A stretch of 64,000 nt of DNA from Affinibrenneria salicis (lineage in GTDB: Bacteria > Pseudomonadota > Gammaproteobacteria > Enterobacterales > Enterobacteriaceae): contig NZ_VYKJ01000003.1 of the NCBI RefSeq assembly GCF_008710095.1, positions 310,001 to 374,000 on the forward strand, written 5' to 3'. Below the pieces are notes generated by a model. It was not told the DNA's origin and ran no database searches. It worked only from the letters and a program-made list of their open reading frames with translations. The position numbers were made by a program, and so were the translations under genes. Position 1 is the stretch's first letter; each line of letters opens with the position of its first letter. This document shows positions 8,277 through 17,365 of this stretch, in pieces.

Positions 8277-9614
8277 TTAGGCGGCCGGGCATGGTCCGAC
8301 GCGCAGCGTGGAGGCGGTGGCGCCGTTGAGCGATTGCTCCATGAGTAAAAAATCGTTTCTTTGCTCTACGATGCGCCATTCCCCCTGGCGGCACGGAACG
8401 CCGTGCAGTTCAATCGGCAGGGAGCGCGTCTTCAGCCTGATCACCGGCCAGCTATGCTGATAGCCGCTAAACGTCATGCCGGACAGATGGCGGGCGATCA
8501 CTTCCGCCTGGTGCGCGATAGGTTCGATGAAACGACAGGCGGCGCCGTTAATACTGACGCAGTCGCCCAGCGCGTAAATATCCGGGTTGCTGCTCTGCAG
8601 GGTGTCGGGCGACACGACGATGCCGTCTTTGAACAGCAGCCCGGCGCGCTGCGCAAGGCGTTTATCCGCCGTCAGACCGGTCGCCGCCACCACCAGATCG
8701 ACCGTCCGCGTTCTGCCCGCGGCGCTGCTGACGAGCTTGCGGCCGCCGGGCTGCGGGGTAATCCGGCTGACCTGATCGTCGCCCCAGTAGTCAATTCCCA
8801 ACCGCGCCTGACTGGCGCGCAACATCAGCGCGGCCTCGCACGGCAGCAGCGCGCCCAGCGGCCACGGCTGGCGATCGATCAGGGTCACCCGGTGACCGGC
8901 GCGGCTGAGATCCTCCGCCAGTTCGCAGCCGATCATACCGGCGCCGACAATGGCGACCTCGCGCGCGTCGCCGGCCAGCGCCGCCCGCAGACCGACCCAG
9001 CCGTCGAGATCGTTGATGCGCCAGCATAACGCGGGCGGTAATGACGGCGGCAGAAAGGGCCGCGCGCCGATCGCCAGAATGAGTTTGCTGTAATTCACGG
9101 TGCCGCGGGTGGTTCTTAGCTGATGAAGCGCGGGGCTCAGGCCGGTAATAAAGGTTTTCGTCATCAGCGTCACGCCCAGACGCCGGGCCGCATCCGATGC
9201 GCTTTCCCGCACCAGCGAGGCGGGCGTGCAGTTGCGGCTAATGGCCACCGACAGCTCCGGCTTGTGATAGCGGCTGGCGTCGCATGCGGCGATCAGCGTA
9301 ATGGGAAGGGCGGCGTCCTGCTCGCGAAGGGCGCTGACGGTCGCCCAGCCGGCGATGCCGCCGCCCACCACCACCACGCCGTCGGCGCGGGGGGGGGCGC
9401 CGACGCGCCTGGCCGTTACCGGCGCGGCGCGCCTGACGTAAGGCTCAAAATCCGTTTTGGTCACGCCGCACAGCGGGCATTGCCAGTCGTCGGGAATAGC
9501 CTCAAAGCGAGTGCCGGGCGGCAAACCGCCGTCGGGATCGCCGAATTCCTCGTCATAAATCAAACCGCAGGCGCGGCAGATAAATTGCCGCCACGGGCGC
9601 GCCGCCTCGCTCAT
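8277..9614 (-). CDS. Rubredoxin fused to NAD(P)H:rubredoxin reductase (FAD)
   Basis: A 445-residue one-chain electron-transfer system. Residues 1-55 form a rubredoxin with two Cys pairs that hold one iron: Cys13-x2-Cys16 and Cys46-x2-Cys49, the second in WQCPLCG. From about residue 75 a pyridine-nucleotide disulfide-type reductase follows, with an FAD fingerprint [14 protein letters not shown] and an NAD(P) fingerprint [17 protein letters not shown]. The FAD-closing motif DIYALGDC is near residue 345. It should pass electrons from NAD(P)H through FAD to the rubredoxin iron. Its start overlaps the stop of the acyl-CoA-dehydrogenase-like gene (ATGA), so the two products are probably made together and this protein likely feeds electrons to that flavoenzyme or to an oxygenase. 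The partner is inferred; the domains are clear. Confidence 0.9.
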   Translation of the reverse strand: MSEAARPWRQFICRACGLIYDEEFGDPDGGLPPGTRFEAIPDDWQCPLCGVTKTDFEPYVRRAAPVTARRVGAPPRADGVVVVGGGIAGWATVSALREQDAALPITLIAACDASRYHKPELSVAISRNCTPASLVRESASDAARRLGVTLMTKTFITGLSPALHQLRTTRGTVNYSKLILAIGARPFLPPSLPPALCWRINDLDGWVGLRAALAGDAREVAIVGAGMIGCELAEDLSRAGHRVTLIDRQPWPLGALLPCEAALMLRASQARLGIDYWGDDQVSRITPQPGGRKLVSSAAGRTRTVDLVVAATGLTADKRLAQRAGLLFKDGIVVSPDTLQSSNPDIYALGDCVSINGAACRFIEPIAHQAEVIARHLSGMTFSGYQHSWPVIRLKTRSLPIELHGVPCRQGEWRIVEQRNDFLLMEQSLNGATASTLRVGPCPAA

Positions 9615-10729
9615 ACCGGCATCTCCTCTTGCAGCAGTCTGGCCATTTCCCAGCGCAGGTGTTTTATCGCCGGGGTGACGATGGCGATAAAGTGCGCTTC
9701 GCGAATGCGGCGCTGCGGCGCGGCCGATTTGAGATAGCCGCGCGCGCCCTGATGGAGAAGCGCCGACTGGGTCGCCCGCAGCGCCAGCTCGGCGCCTTGC
9801 GCTCTGGCGTCGAGCACATCCAGCAGATAGTCCCGGCCGCCGTCAAACGGGGTCTGCGCCAGCGCGGCGATGCGGGCGCCGAGCTCGTCAAGCTCAGCCT
9901 GAATCTGTGGCGGACCGTCGTGTAAAAAGGCGTTTACGTGGCCGAGCGTGGCCGCCACCTCATGCATCGCGTCGATGCTGGCCTGCACCAGACCGGTGGC
10001 CATCCCGGTCTGCAACAGAATAAAAGCGGCGCGGATGCGCGACACCAGCGGCTTCGCCGGGTCGGCGACGATGCTGTCGCGGCCGACGAAATAGTCGACC
10101 AGCTTGATGCGCCAGGTGCTGGTGCCCTCCATGCCGGAAAAGGCGGGGCAGGGATGCAGTTCGGCCCGCTGGTCCAAATCCAGCATGAACAGTATTTCGT
10201 GCGTGATCTCTCCGCTGCGATTTTCAACGCCGGCAATCGCTCCGCAGTACTGTCCTCTGGCGATATGGCTGACCCAGGGCAGGGAGCCGTTGATCAGATA
10301 ACCGTCGCGCACCGGGCTGGCGCGCAGCAGCATGGGTTCAATACCGCTGAGCGCTTTCATCGGGTTGGACAGCGCGGTGCCGCCGAAGGTGTCGCCCGCC
10401 GCGTGCCGGGTCAGCCGGGCGCGCAGCGCGGTATTCTCCGACTGATCCATATACAGACCGCAAACGGCGTGGCACCACATCAGGAAGGCGGTCGAACCGC
10501 ACACCTGACCGACTTCGTGCATCGCCGCCAGCGCCAGGTCGTAGCGCGAGCCGGCGGCGCTCAGGTGCGCGCTCAGCGCGCCGGTCTGGCCGAGCGCCGC
10601 CATGATATCAAGCGGATAATAGCCTTCGCGGTCTATGCGCTGCGTCAACTGCGCCAGCGGCCCCTGCGCAATGCGTTTCACGCCGGCCAGCAGCCCGGAT
10701 GAGGAAAAGGTATCCACTGAAGAAGTCAT
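9611..10729 (-). CDS. Acyl-CoA dehydrogenase-fold flavoprotein (dehydrogenase or monooxygenase)
   Basis: A 372-residue protein of the acyl-CoA dehydrogenase superfamily. It has the N-terminal helical domain ([21 protein letters not shown]), the central beta domain ([60 protein letters not shown]) and the C-terminal helices ([16 protein letters not shown]). The same fold is used by flavin-dependent monooxygenases such as DszC and SfnC. With a rubredoxin-reductase next to it, and no CoA-pathway gene in the operon, an oxygenase or oxidase role is at least as likely as acyl-CoA oxidation. ATG at 10729 has CGGAGCGG before it; a TTG at 10744 is less likely. The OsmC-like gene lies 22 bp upstream. 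The substrate is unknown, probably the compound brought in by the operon's transporter. Confidence 0.75.
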   Translation of the reverse strand: MTSSVDTFSSSGLLAGVKRIAQGPLAQLTQRIDREGYYPLDIMAALGQTGALSAHLSAAGSRYDLALAAMHEVGQVCGSTAFLMWCHAVCGLYMDQSENTALRARLTRHAAGDTFGGTALSNPMKALSGIEPMLLRASPVRDGYLINGSLPWVSHIARGQYCGAIAGVENRSGEITHEILFMLDLDQRAELHPCPAFSGMEGTSTWRIKLVDYFVGRDSIVADPAKPLVSRIRAAFILLQTGMATGLVQASIDAMHEVAATLGHVNAFLHDGPPQIQAELDELGARIAALAQTPFDGGRDYLLDVLDARAQGAELALRATQSALLHQGARGYLKSAAPQRRIREAHFIAIVTPAIKHLRWEMARLLQEEMPV

Positions 10730-10751
10730 GGTCCGCTCCGACAATCAATCG

Positions 10752-11306
10752 TTAATCGGCAAGGCCGATGGTGAACGGAATGGGGTTGCGCAGGCTGTTG
10801 GCCACCGGCGAGTAGTGGTTGGCGCGCTGCACGATCTCGGCCAGCGCCTCGCGCGACGCGTCGCCCTCCACCCGCACGCTGACGCGGATCTGCTGGAAGC
10901 CCATCTGTTCCGGCGCCATCTCCGCGCCGCCGGCGCCCCAGGCCGCCGGGTTGCCGATATCCGCCTCAAGGAAAATCTCCAGCCGGGTCAGCTTTACCTG
11001 TTTCCAGGTCGCCACGGCGGTGATGCCGACGGCCAGACAGCCGCCCAGCCCCGACAGGACGATTTCACCCGGCGCCGGCGCGCTGTCTTCGCCAAACAGA
11101 TGTAAAGGTTCATCGACCACGACCGCTTCATGTTGGCCGACATAGCTGAGGGAACGATACATACCCTGCATGACGGTATGCACTTTATTCGTACCGCGCG
11201 CGCCGGGGTTATTGCGTCCTTTGTCGGCAAAGGCGAGCAGACCTTCGCGATCGATCGGCTTCAGATAAGCGGTTACGGTTTTTGCAGTTTGATGCGGCTC
11301 TGACAT
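10752..11306 (-). CDS. OsmC-family protein with one of two active-site cysteines missing
   Basis: First gene of the cyanase operon, 184 residues, from ATG at 11306 with GGAG 8 bases before it. The OsmC/Ohr fold is recognised by GEIVLSGLGGCLAVGITAVA around the first conserved cysteine and by RANHYSPVANSLRNP near the C-terminus. In OsmC and Ohr peroxidases the second segment normally contains a second cysteine (pattern H-x-C-P-V-S/A), which forms the reactive pair with the first. Here that position is serine, and the protein has only one Cys. It is therefore unlikely to be a normal two-cysteine peroxide reductase; binding or transfer of a reactive sulfur or small electrophile is possible. The divergent gap to the SDR gene holds a palindrome at 11480-11507. 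Confidence 0.8.
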   Translation of the reverse strand: MSEPHQTAKTVTAYLKPIDREGLLAFADKGRNNPGARGTNKVHTVMQGMYRSLSYVGQHEAVVVDEPLHLFGEDSAPAPGEIVLSGLGGCLAVGITAVATWKQVKLTRLEIFLEADIGNPAAWGAGGAEMAPEQMGFQQIRVSVRVEGDASREALAEIVQRANHYSPVANSLRNPIPFTIGLAD

Positions 11307-11479
11307 GGGAATCTCCAGCGATTGACAGGTGTCCGTCACGGGACGGTACTGTCTGTTAAGCAGGGATCGTGCCAGTATGTTTAACCTATAATAAGTCGTT
11401 TTTAATCAGATGGTTAATTTCACTGCGGCGCCGTCAGGCGGCGAGGTTGTGATTTTTATTGCTTCTTTTTATTTCCTGA

Positions 11480-11507
11480 TTGTTAACATTGTGAACAATG
11501 TTGACAA
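11480..11507. promoter_or_regulatory. Operator-like palindrome in the divergent promoter region
   Basis: TTGTTAACATTG and CAATGTTGACAA form 12-bp inverted arms with one mismatch around TGAA. The inner seven bases of each arm pair perfectly. The short motif TTGT(T/G)AACA also occurs twice in a row inside it, at 11480 and 11489. It lies about 170 bp upstream of both the minus-strand OsmC-cyanase operon and the plus-strand SDR gene, in an AT-rich gap (11307-11678) that otherwise shows no gene. A regulator binding here could control both sides. The regulator is unknown. Confidence 0.55.
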
Positions 11508-11678
11508 TGTGTTTCGTTTTGGTTGCATTAAAAGACGGCGCGCCGGACATGGCCGGATGCCGCTCGCGGATTGTTATCGTCGGTTGAATACTGTTATCCG
11601 CCCGGGCGCATTGATTGGCCGGCGCTCGCCCACTACGCTTTATAGCTGATGAATCAAACGACCTGAGAGGTTAGCAGC

Positions 11679-12419
11679 ATGAGTCAACATAACGCGCCCT
11701 CCGCCCTTGTGACCGGCGCTTCGCGCGGCATCGGGCGGGCTATCGCCGAACGACTGGCGGCCGACGGATTTGGCGTCGCCGTCGGTTATTCCGGCAGCCG
11801 GAACAGGGCGGATGAAACGGTCAGCGCCATCGAAGCGGCCGGCGGGCAGGCCATCGCGCTGCAGGGCGACATCAGCCGGCCGCAGGACGTGGAGCGGCTG
11901 TTTGCCGCCGCGCAGGCCCGCTTCGGTCGTCTCGACGCGGTGGTCAACAGCGCCGGCGTGATGTCGATGGCGACGATTGGCGCAGAGAATCTGCCCGCCT
12001 TCGACCAAACCATCGCCACCAACCTGCGCGGCGCGTTTTTGCTGATGTCGTACGCCGCGGAGCGGCTGCGGGAAGGCGGCCGCATCATCATGCTGTCCAC
12101 CAGCGTGATCGCCAAATCCTTCCCGGGCTACGGCCCCTATATCGCCAGTAAGGCGGCGGTAGAAGGGCTGGTGCCGGTACTGGCCAACGAGCTGCGCGGG
12201 CGTCAGATCACGGTTAACGCCATTGCGCCGGGGCCGGTCGGCACGGCGCTGTTCTTTAACGGCAAGAGCGAGCAGCAGATCGCCCATATCGCCAGCCTGG
12301 CGCCGCTGGAGCGCATCGGCACGCCGCAAGAAATCGCCGCCGCCGTCTCCTTTCTGGCCGGCGCGGACGGCGGCTGGGTGAACGGCCAGGTGATTCGCGT
12401 CAATGGCGGCTTCGCCTGA
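11679..12419 (+). CDS. Short-chain dehydrogenase/reductase (SDR)
   Basis: A 246-residue classical SDR. The cofactor site is TGASRGIGRAIAE near the N-terminus and the NAG-type segment is VNSAGVMS. The catalytic Ser lies in MLSTSVIA and the Tyr-x3-Lys pair in YGPYIASKAA. The C-terminus ends in the usual INGxF-like tail (RVNGGFA). The loop GYSGSRNR after the second beta strand, with basic residues, is compatible with NADP(H). GAGAGG lies before the ATG. It is followed at 170 bp by the SIS-domain gene and is likely the first gene of the sugar-utilisation block, where it would oxidise or reduce a polyol or keto-sugar. The substrate cannot be read from sequence. Confidence 0.85.
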   Translation: MSQHNAPSALVTGASRGIGRAIAERLAADGFGVAVGYSGSRNRADETVSAIEAAGGQAIALQGDISRPQDVERLFAAAQARFGRLDAVVNSAGVMSMATIGAENLPAFDQTIATNLRGAFLLMSYAAERLREGGRIIMLSTSVIAKSFPGYGPYIASKAAVEGLVPVLANELRGRQITVNAIAPGPVGTALFFNGKSEQQIAHIASLAPLERIGTPQEIAAAVSFLAGADGGWVNGQVIRVNGGFA

Positions 12420-12591
12420 TCCTTCGCGGCCGCGCAGTTCGGGTTCTGCGCGCGCCGACGAATCTCCGTGACGGATCACGTTTGTCGCACGTCCTTTGGC
12501 CTGAACAATTGTAAATAAGAATCGCCATCTATATGCTCGCGTTTAGCGTCGGTCGGCGACGCGGCGGGACGATTGCGGCGGGGGACGAGTC

Positions 12592-13143
12592 ATGATGTCA
12601 TTTTATGCCAGGGCGCTGCGCGAGCTGGGCGCCGTGTTTACGCAGCTTGATGACGGCGACGTTCAGCAGGCGCTGGCGCTGATCCAGCGGGCGCAGCGCA
12701 TCGCGCTGTATGGCGTCGGGCGCGAGGGGCTGCAAGTCAAAGGATTCGCCATGCGCCTCTGCCACCTCGGGCTGCGAGCCGCGGTGGTGGGCGAGATGAG
12801 CGCGCCGCCGATCGGGCCGGGCGATGTGCTGATTGTTTCCGCCGGTCCGGGCTGGTTCTCCACCGTCGAGGCGTTGCTGACAACCGCGCGGCGGGCGGGG
12901 GCCGCAACGCTGTGCGTCACCGCGCGGCCCGACGGCGTCTGCGCGCGGCTCGCCGATCGGGTGATTATTCTGCCGGCGCAGACTATGGCTGAGCCGGCCA
13001 CGGACGACGGTTCGGTGTTGCCGTTGGGCTCGCTGTATGAAGGCGCGCAGTATCTGCTGTTCGAGGCGATGATCGTGCGTCTGCGCACGATGCTGGCCAT
13101 TTCTCCGGCGACGCTGGCCGCCAATCACACCAACCTTGAGTGA
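12592..13143 (+). CDS. SIS-domain sugar-phosphate isomerase (6-phospho-3-hexuloisomerase-like)
   Basis: A 183-residue single SIS domain, the length of 6-phospho-3-hexuloisomerases (HxlB/PHI). The segments ALYGVGREGLQVKGFAMRLCHLG, GDVLIVSAGPGWFST, GAATLCVTARPDGVCARLADRVIILPAQT and SLYEGAQYLLFEAMIVRL match the family layout. The usual SGSGET-like phosphate loop is here SAGPGWFST, which departs from the Ser-Gly-Ser/Thr-Gly-Glu pattern. The predicted role is interconversion of a 3-keto and a 2-keto sugar phosphate. No 3-hexulose-6-phosphate synthase is nearby, so the formaldehyde-fixing pathway is unlikely; a sugar catabolic route, shared with the ABC importer downstream, is more probable. GGGGGACGAG precedes the ATG. 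Confidence 0.75.
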   Translation: MMSFYARALRELGAVFTQLDDGDVQQALALIQRAQRIALYGVGREGLQVKGFAMRLCHLGLRAAVVGEMSAPPIGPGDVLIVSAGPGWFSTVEALLTTARRAGAATLCVTARPDGVCARLADRVIILPAQTMAEPATDDGSVLPLGSLYEGAQYLLFEAMIVRLRTMLAISPATLAANHTNLE

Positions 13144-13244
13144 GCGGCAGAAACCGGCGCGGTGATGGACTGGTCATGCTTCAGGTCGCCGATGCCGTTG
13201 GCTTTCCTCATTCATCCCCCGCCGCTTAGCCAGCCGGGCCGCGA

Positions 13245-13380
13245 GGGGGAATGAGCGGCATGCTGTCGCTCAGCGCAGGCCAGCCGCTGGCTGGACAAAT
13301 TCGGCTGCCGCGTTACGGGACGCATTGATGCGCCTCGCCGATAAAGGGCCAACGCACCGCGTTGTTCAAAACGATAACGA
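13245..13380 (+). repeat. Dispersed intergenic repeat, copy A
   Basis: Shares two blocks with copy C at 60865-61028. The first contains CAGCCG(C/T)TGGC(T/G)GG(A/T)CAAAT. The second contains ATGCGCCTCGCC, then GCGTTGTTCAA(A/C)ACGATAA. The first block also matches copy B in inverted orientation at 23988-24059. It lies between the SIS gene and the SorC-type regulator gene. No protein-coding role is evident. It looks like a non-autonomous repeat family of this genome. Confidence 0.65.
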
Positions 13381-13423
13381 GTATCGAGCGCCATCGTCGG
13401 CGATGGCCTGTTGAGGAGGATGT

Positions 13424-14383
13424 GTGCAGGGAGAGTTCAGAGGGGAAATGGAAAACGACCATCTGCGGGCGCGTATCGCCTGGTTTTACTTTGTCGGCGG
13501 GTTGACGCAGCAGCAAATCGCCGATCGGCTCAATATCACGCGCCTGCGGGTAAATAAAACCATCGGTCAGATACGCTCGGAGGGCAACGTGCTGGTCGAT
13601 CTGCGCCTGCCTCTGGTGGAGTGCGTCGATCTCGAAGAGAAACTGAAACAAAAATTCGCGCTGGCCGATGCGAGCGTGACGCCTTCTCTGCCGGACTATA
13701 TCGAGCAACAGCGCGCCATCGGCGAGGCGGCGGGCGTGATGCTCGACAGCCTGCTGCACCAGTATAAAGGCATCGGCGTCGGCTGGGGCCGCACCCTGAG
13801 CTTCAGCGTGCGACGCATTACCGCCAAACGGCCGAAGGACTCGTGGGTAGTCGGCCTGATGGGCGGGGTGACGCGCGGTTCCGGCACCAATACCTTCGAG
13901 GTCTCGACCGCGTTGGCCCAGGCGCTGGATGTGGAGTGCCACTATCTCACCGCGCCCATTTACTGCCCCTCGCTGGAAAGTCGCGCGGCGCTGCTGATGC
14001 ACGAAGAACTGGCCGCGGTGATGCGGCGCGCCGCGGACGCGCAGCTGGCGCTGGTGTCGTGCGGCGATCTGTCGGCTCGCTCGCCGATCACGCCGATCAC
14101 CATCGTGCGCGATCACCTTGACGAATTGATTGCGCGCGGCAGCATCGGCGAAGTTCTTGGCTGCTTCCTGGACAAGGACGGCGAGGTGATCGCCCACCCG
14201 GTGAATGATTCGATTATGGCGTTGCCGCTGGTGAAGCTGAAGGAAAAGCCGGCGTCGATTCTCGCCTCAGGCGGCGGTAATAAGGTCAACATCATTCGCG
14301 CCATTCTGCGCGGGCGCTATGTCAACCGGCTGGTGACGGATGAAGAGGTCGCCCGTCAGTTGCTAAACGATAGCGGCGCGTAA
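13424..14383 (+). CDS. SorC/DeoR-family sugar-responsive transcription regulator
   Basis: A 319-residue regulator. An N-terminal helix-turn-helix (VGGLTQQQIADRLNITRLRVNKTIGQIRSEG, about residues 25-58) is followed by a sugar-phosphate-binding domain (GIGVGWGRTLS; VGLMGGVTRGSGTNTFEVS; LASGGGNKVNIIRAILRGRYVNRLVTDEEVA). This matches the SorC branch, which includes the erythritol regulator EryD. GTG at 13424 is chosen because AGGAGG lies 5 bases before it; the later ATG at 13448 has its purine tract too close. The gene sits between the SIS isomerase and the ABC transporter genes and probably represses or activates them in response to a phosphorylated sugar. A hairpin terminator lies just behind it. 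Confidence 0.88.
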   Translation: MQGEFRGEMENDHLRARIAWFYFVGGLTQQQIADRLNITRLRVNKTIGQIRSEGNVLVDLRLPLVECVDLEEKLKQKFALADASVTPSLPDYIEQQRAIGEAAGVMLDSLLHQYKGIGVGWGRTLSFSVRRITAKRPKDSWVVGLMGGVTRGSGTNTFEVSTALAQALDVECHYLTAPIYCPSLESRAALLMHEELAAVMRRAADAQLALVSCGDLSARSPITPITIVRDHLDELIARGSIGEVLGCFLDKDGEVIAHPVNDSIMALPLVKLKEKPASILASGGGNKVNIIRAILRGRYVNRLVTDEEVARQLLNDSGA

Positions 14384-14412
14384 CGCCGCGCCGCCGCATC
14401 GCGGCGTTTCTG
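14382..14412 (+). terminator. Hairpin terminator behind the SorC-type regulator
   Basis: AACGCCGCG (14382-14390) and CGCGGCGTT (14400-14408) form a perfect 9-bp stem around a 9-base loop, starting in the stop codon and followed by TCTGTTGTCT. The T-run is interrupted, so strength is uncertain. Confidence 0.55.
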
Positions 14413-14818
14413 TTGTCTCTGTCGTCGCTAAGTCGCGATAACGCGCATTGTTTCCCATCCGCCGCTTTTGTCGCCGGGCGTAAATCCCCGGCGCCGACTC
14501 TCATGCAGACTCATCCACGCTTGCCGGGCGCATCGCCGCGCCTCTTTGTGATGCGCGTGGCGTTTATGTAGCAAAATCGTTCAATTCTGTTAATTCGCAC
14601 GCCATAGCGATGTGGTTTATGTGAGCGTGGGCGCAGATAAAGGAAAAATAACGTGGAAAGATGCGCTCGTGAGATAAGTGTATTTTAAATTTTACAAATG
14701 TACGATGTTTATCTCCAGGCCATTGGTCACCGGGCTTTGCCGGTTGCGTCAGCGTGCTGTCGCAACCGGACGAACGCCGTCGTCCGGTGCGGATAACGGT
14801 TTCTATAGGGAGTGGACA
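14413..14818. other. Promoter region of the sugar ABC operon
   Basis: A 406-bp gap without a gene. An AT-rich stretch at about 14676-14716 is the likely promoter area. It holds short inverted motifs around TACAAATGTA that could be a binding site for the SorC-type regulator, but none is long enough to be sure. Confidence 0.35.
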
Positions 14819-15769
14819 ATGAACAAGATCCCGCTGAGCGCGTTGCTCGCCGCCGCATTGATATTACCCCTCACGGCTTTCGCCCAGGACGAGCAGGCCG
14901 GACTGAGCAAAAAAGACAGTTACCGTTTCGTGATTATCCCCAAAGTCGTGCACCCGTGGTTCGACAAGGTGAATAACGGCGCGAAACAGGCCGCCGCGGT
15001 GCTGAAGGCGCAAACCGGTGCCGATGTGCAAATTATCTACAGCGCGCCGCAGCAGGCCGACGTGGTGTTGCAGAATCAAATTCTGGAAAGTTCCATCGCC
15101 ACCCGGCCGGACGGCATCGCCATCGATTTACTCGACGAAAAGGGCAACCGCGCATCGCTGGAAGAGGCGGTGGACCAGGGCATTCCCGTTACTATCTTCG
15201 ACTCCGTGGCGCCGGCGGATATGCCGCTGACCAGCATCGGCAATGATTTTTGCGAGCAGGCGCAGATCGCGGCGCGCCGGCTGGTGGAACTGCTCAACGG
15301 GCAGGGCGAGGTGGCGATCATGATGGGCGTGCCCAGCGCACCGAACCACGCCATTCGCGCCGACTGTCACCGGAAAACCTTCGCGCAGCATCCCGGTATT
15401 AAGGTCGTCGCCACCGGTATCGACAACGACGATATAGAAACGGCGCAAAAGCAGGCGGCGGCCATTATGCAGGCGCACCCGAATCTGAAGGGCTGGGTGG
15501 CGTCGGACGCGGCCGGACCGATCGGCATCGGCCAGGCGATCAAAGAGGCTAATAAGGCCAATCAGGTTCTGCTGGTCGGTCTGGACGATCTGGCGGAAAT
15601 GCTGCAGTTGATCCGCGACGGCGTGGCCGACAGCACCTCTTCCACCAAACCGGAAATGCAGGGGTACTGGGCGGTGATGACCATGTGGCAGAAGGCGATT
15701 GGCATCGAAACGCCGAAATATATCGATACCGGCATTGCGGTCATCAACAAGGATAACGTCGGCGAATAG
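14819..15769 (+). CDS. Periplasmic sugar-binding protein of a ribose-type ABC importer
   Basis: A 316-residue protein of the RbsB-like periplasmic binding protein family. Starting from ATG at 14819 (AGGGAG 10 bases before) it has a typical signal peptide ending ALILPLTAFAQD. The mature part shows FVIIPKVVHPWFDKVNNGAKQAA, RPDGIAIDLLD, GIPVTIFDSVAPA, TSIGNDFCEQAQIAARRL and LKGWVASDAAGPIGIGQAI. These are the two-lobe elements of this family, including the aromatic-rich first strand that contacts the sugar. It delivers its ligand to the transporter encoded by the next two genes. The sugar is unknown. Confidence 0.88.
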   Translation: MNKIPLSALLAAALILPLTAFAQDEQAGLSKKDSYRFVIIPKVVHPWFDKVNNGAKQAAAVLKAQTGADVQIIYSAPQQADVVLQNQILESSIATRPDGIAIDLLDEKGNRASLEEAVDQGIPVTIFDSVAPADMPLTSIGNDFCEQAQIAARRLVELLNGQGEVAIMMGVPSAPNHAIRADCHRKTFAQHPGIKVVATGIDNDDIETAQKQAAAIMQAHPNLKGWVASDAAGPIGIGQAIKEANKANQVLLVGLDDLAEMLQLIRDGVADSTSSTKPEMQGYWAVMTMWQKAIGIETPKYIDTGIAVINKDNVGE

Positions 15770-15859
15770 GGACAGCGGCGCCTTCGGGGCCGGCGCGCCC
15801 CGCGACGGCGCGGCAACAGAACCGGCGCGCGCAGGCCTCCACATGAGGAAACGTACAGC

Positions 15860-17365
15860 ATGGCTATTCTGCAGGTTGAACGCCTGGGCCGCGACTTTCC
15901 AGGCGTCAGGGCGTTAAATGATGTGACGCTGGCGCTGGAGGCCGGCCGGGTGCATGTTCTGGCCGGCGAAAACGGCGCGGGCAAATCCACGCTGGTTAAA
16001 ATACTCACCGGCGCCCTGCGTCCCAGCCGGGGCGCGATAACCATTGACGGTCTGAACCCGCTGGAAGCGCCGCAGCTGTTTAATTCGGTGGCTTATGTGC
16101 CGCAGGAACTGCATCTCTTCGCGCATATGAGCGTGGCGGAAAACCTGTTTATTCCCTATGCGCGGTCGGGATTCTCCGGGCGCTATATCGACTACCGGGC
16201 GATAAACCGCGCGGCGCGTCGTTACCTCGAGCCGTTCTGTATCGAAGCCCGGCCGGACGATCTGGTGCGCGATATTTCAATTTCCGATCGGCAGTTGCTG
16301 CAAATCGCCCGCGCCGCCACTAACCAGCAGATGAAGGTGCTGATCCTTGACGAACCGACGTCGTCGCTGACCCGCACTGAGGTCGAGCGGGTATTCAACG
16401 TAATCGCGGATTTTAAGGCGCGTCGGCACGCCATCGTGTTTATTTCGCATAAGCTCGACGAGGTGTTCGCCATCGGCGACGACTACAGCGTGTTGCGCAA
16501 CGGCGAGAAAATAGAAAGCGGAAAAATAGCCGACACCACGGAAAGCGGGCTGATTCGGGCGATGTCCGGCGTCGCGCCGCAGCAGCGGCGACACTTTCGC
16601 CCGCAGGGCGCGCAGACCGGCGACGGCCAGCCGTTGATTGAGGTCAGCCGGCTGAGCGGCCGGCGCTTTCACGATATCTCTTTCACCCTGCGGCGCGGGG
16701 AGATTCTGGGATTTGCCGGGCTGGTGGGCGCCGGCCGCAGCGAACTGATGCAAACGCTGTTCGGCTATCTGCCGGCCAGCGGCGGCAGGGTAACGGTGAA
16801 GGGACGGGCGTGGCGCCTGGGCAACCCGCCGTTTTCCGTGCGCAACGGCATGCTGTACTTGTCGGAAGAGCGCAAACTGCACGGTATTCTGCCGATGCTC
16901 AGCGTGCGGGAAAATATCGGGATCGCCATCCTGAAACGCACGCTCGGCTGGCTGGGCATCTCCGCGGCGAAGGAAAAGCGCGAGGTGCGGGACGTGATTA
17001 ACTCTTACGACGTCAAAACGCACAACATGGAAACCCGCATCGATTTCCTCTCCGGCGGCAATCAGCAAAAAATCATTATCGGGCGCGCGATGGCCACGCA
17101 GCCCGACGTACTGATCTTTGATGAACCGACCCGGGGAATTGACGTGATGACTAAGGGCGAGATTTATAAAATCATGCGCTCGCTGTGCGAGAGCGGCGTC
17201 GGCATTATTCTCGTTTCGTCGGAAATGGAGGAACTGCATCAATGCGCCAGCCGCATTATTACTTTGCATCACGGCGCCGTCACCGGGGATTTCGCCACGG
17301 CGACCACCGATAACGAAACGCTGATCAGGGCGATTTTTGGCGCGGAGAATCATCATGCAGCATAG
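15860..17365 (+). CDS. Sugar ABC importer ATP-binding protein, two ATPase domains (RbsA-like)
   Basis: A 501-residue duplicated ATPase of the RbsA/AraG/MglA class, energising sugar uptake. The first domain has Walker A GENGAGKST, signature ISISDRQLLQIARA in the usual degenerate form, and Walker B LILDEPTSSLT. The second has GLVGAGRSE in place of Walker A, signature LSGGNQQKI and Walker B LIFDEPTRGIDV. The second Walker A lacks the Lys, as is normal in this family, where only one site hydrolyses well. GAGGAA precedes ATG 15860. The permease gene starts inside its last codons. Confidence 0.93.
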   Translation: MAILQVERLGRDFPGVRALNDVTLALEAGRVHVLAGENGAGKSTLVKILTGALRPSRGAITIDGLNPLEAPQLFNSVAYVPQELHLFAHMSVAENLFIPYARSGFSGRYIDYRAINRAARRYLEPFCIEARPDDLVRDISISDRQLLQIARAATNQQMKVLILDEPTSSLTRTEVERVFNVIADFKARRHAIVFISHKLDEVFAIGDDYSVLRNGEKIESGKIADTTESGLIRAMSGVAPQQRRHFRPQGAQTGDGQPLIEVSRLSGRRFHDISFTLRRGEILGFAGLVGAGRSELMQTLFGYLPASGGRVTVKGRAWRLGNPPFSVRNGMLYLSEERKLHGILPMLSVRENIGIAILKRTLGWLGISAAKEKREVRDVINSYDVKTHNMETRIDFLSGGNQQKIIIGRAMATQPDVLIFDEPTRGIDVMTKGEIYKIMRSLCESGVGIILVSSEMEELHQCASRIITLHHGAVTGDFATATTDNETLIRAIFGAENHHAA

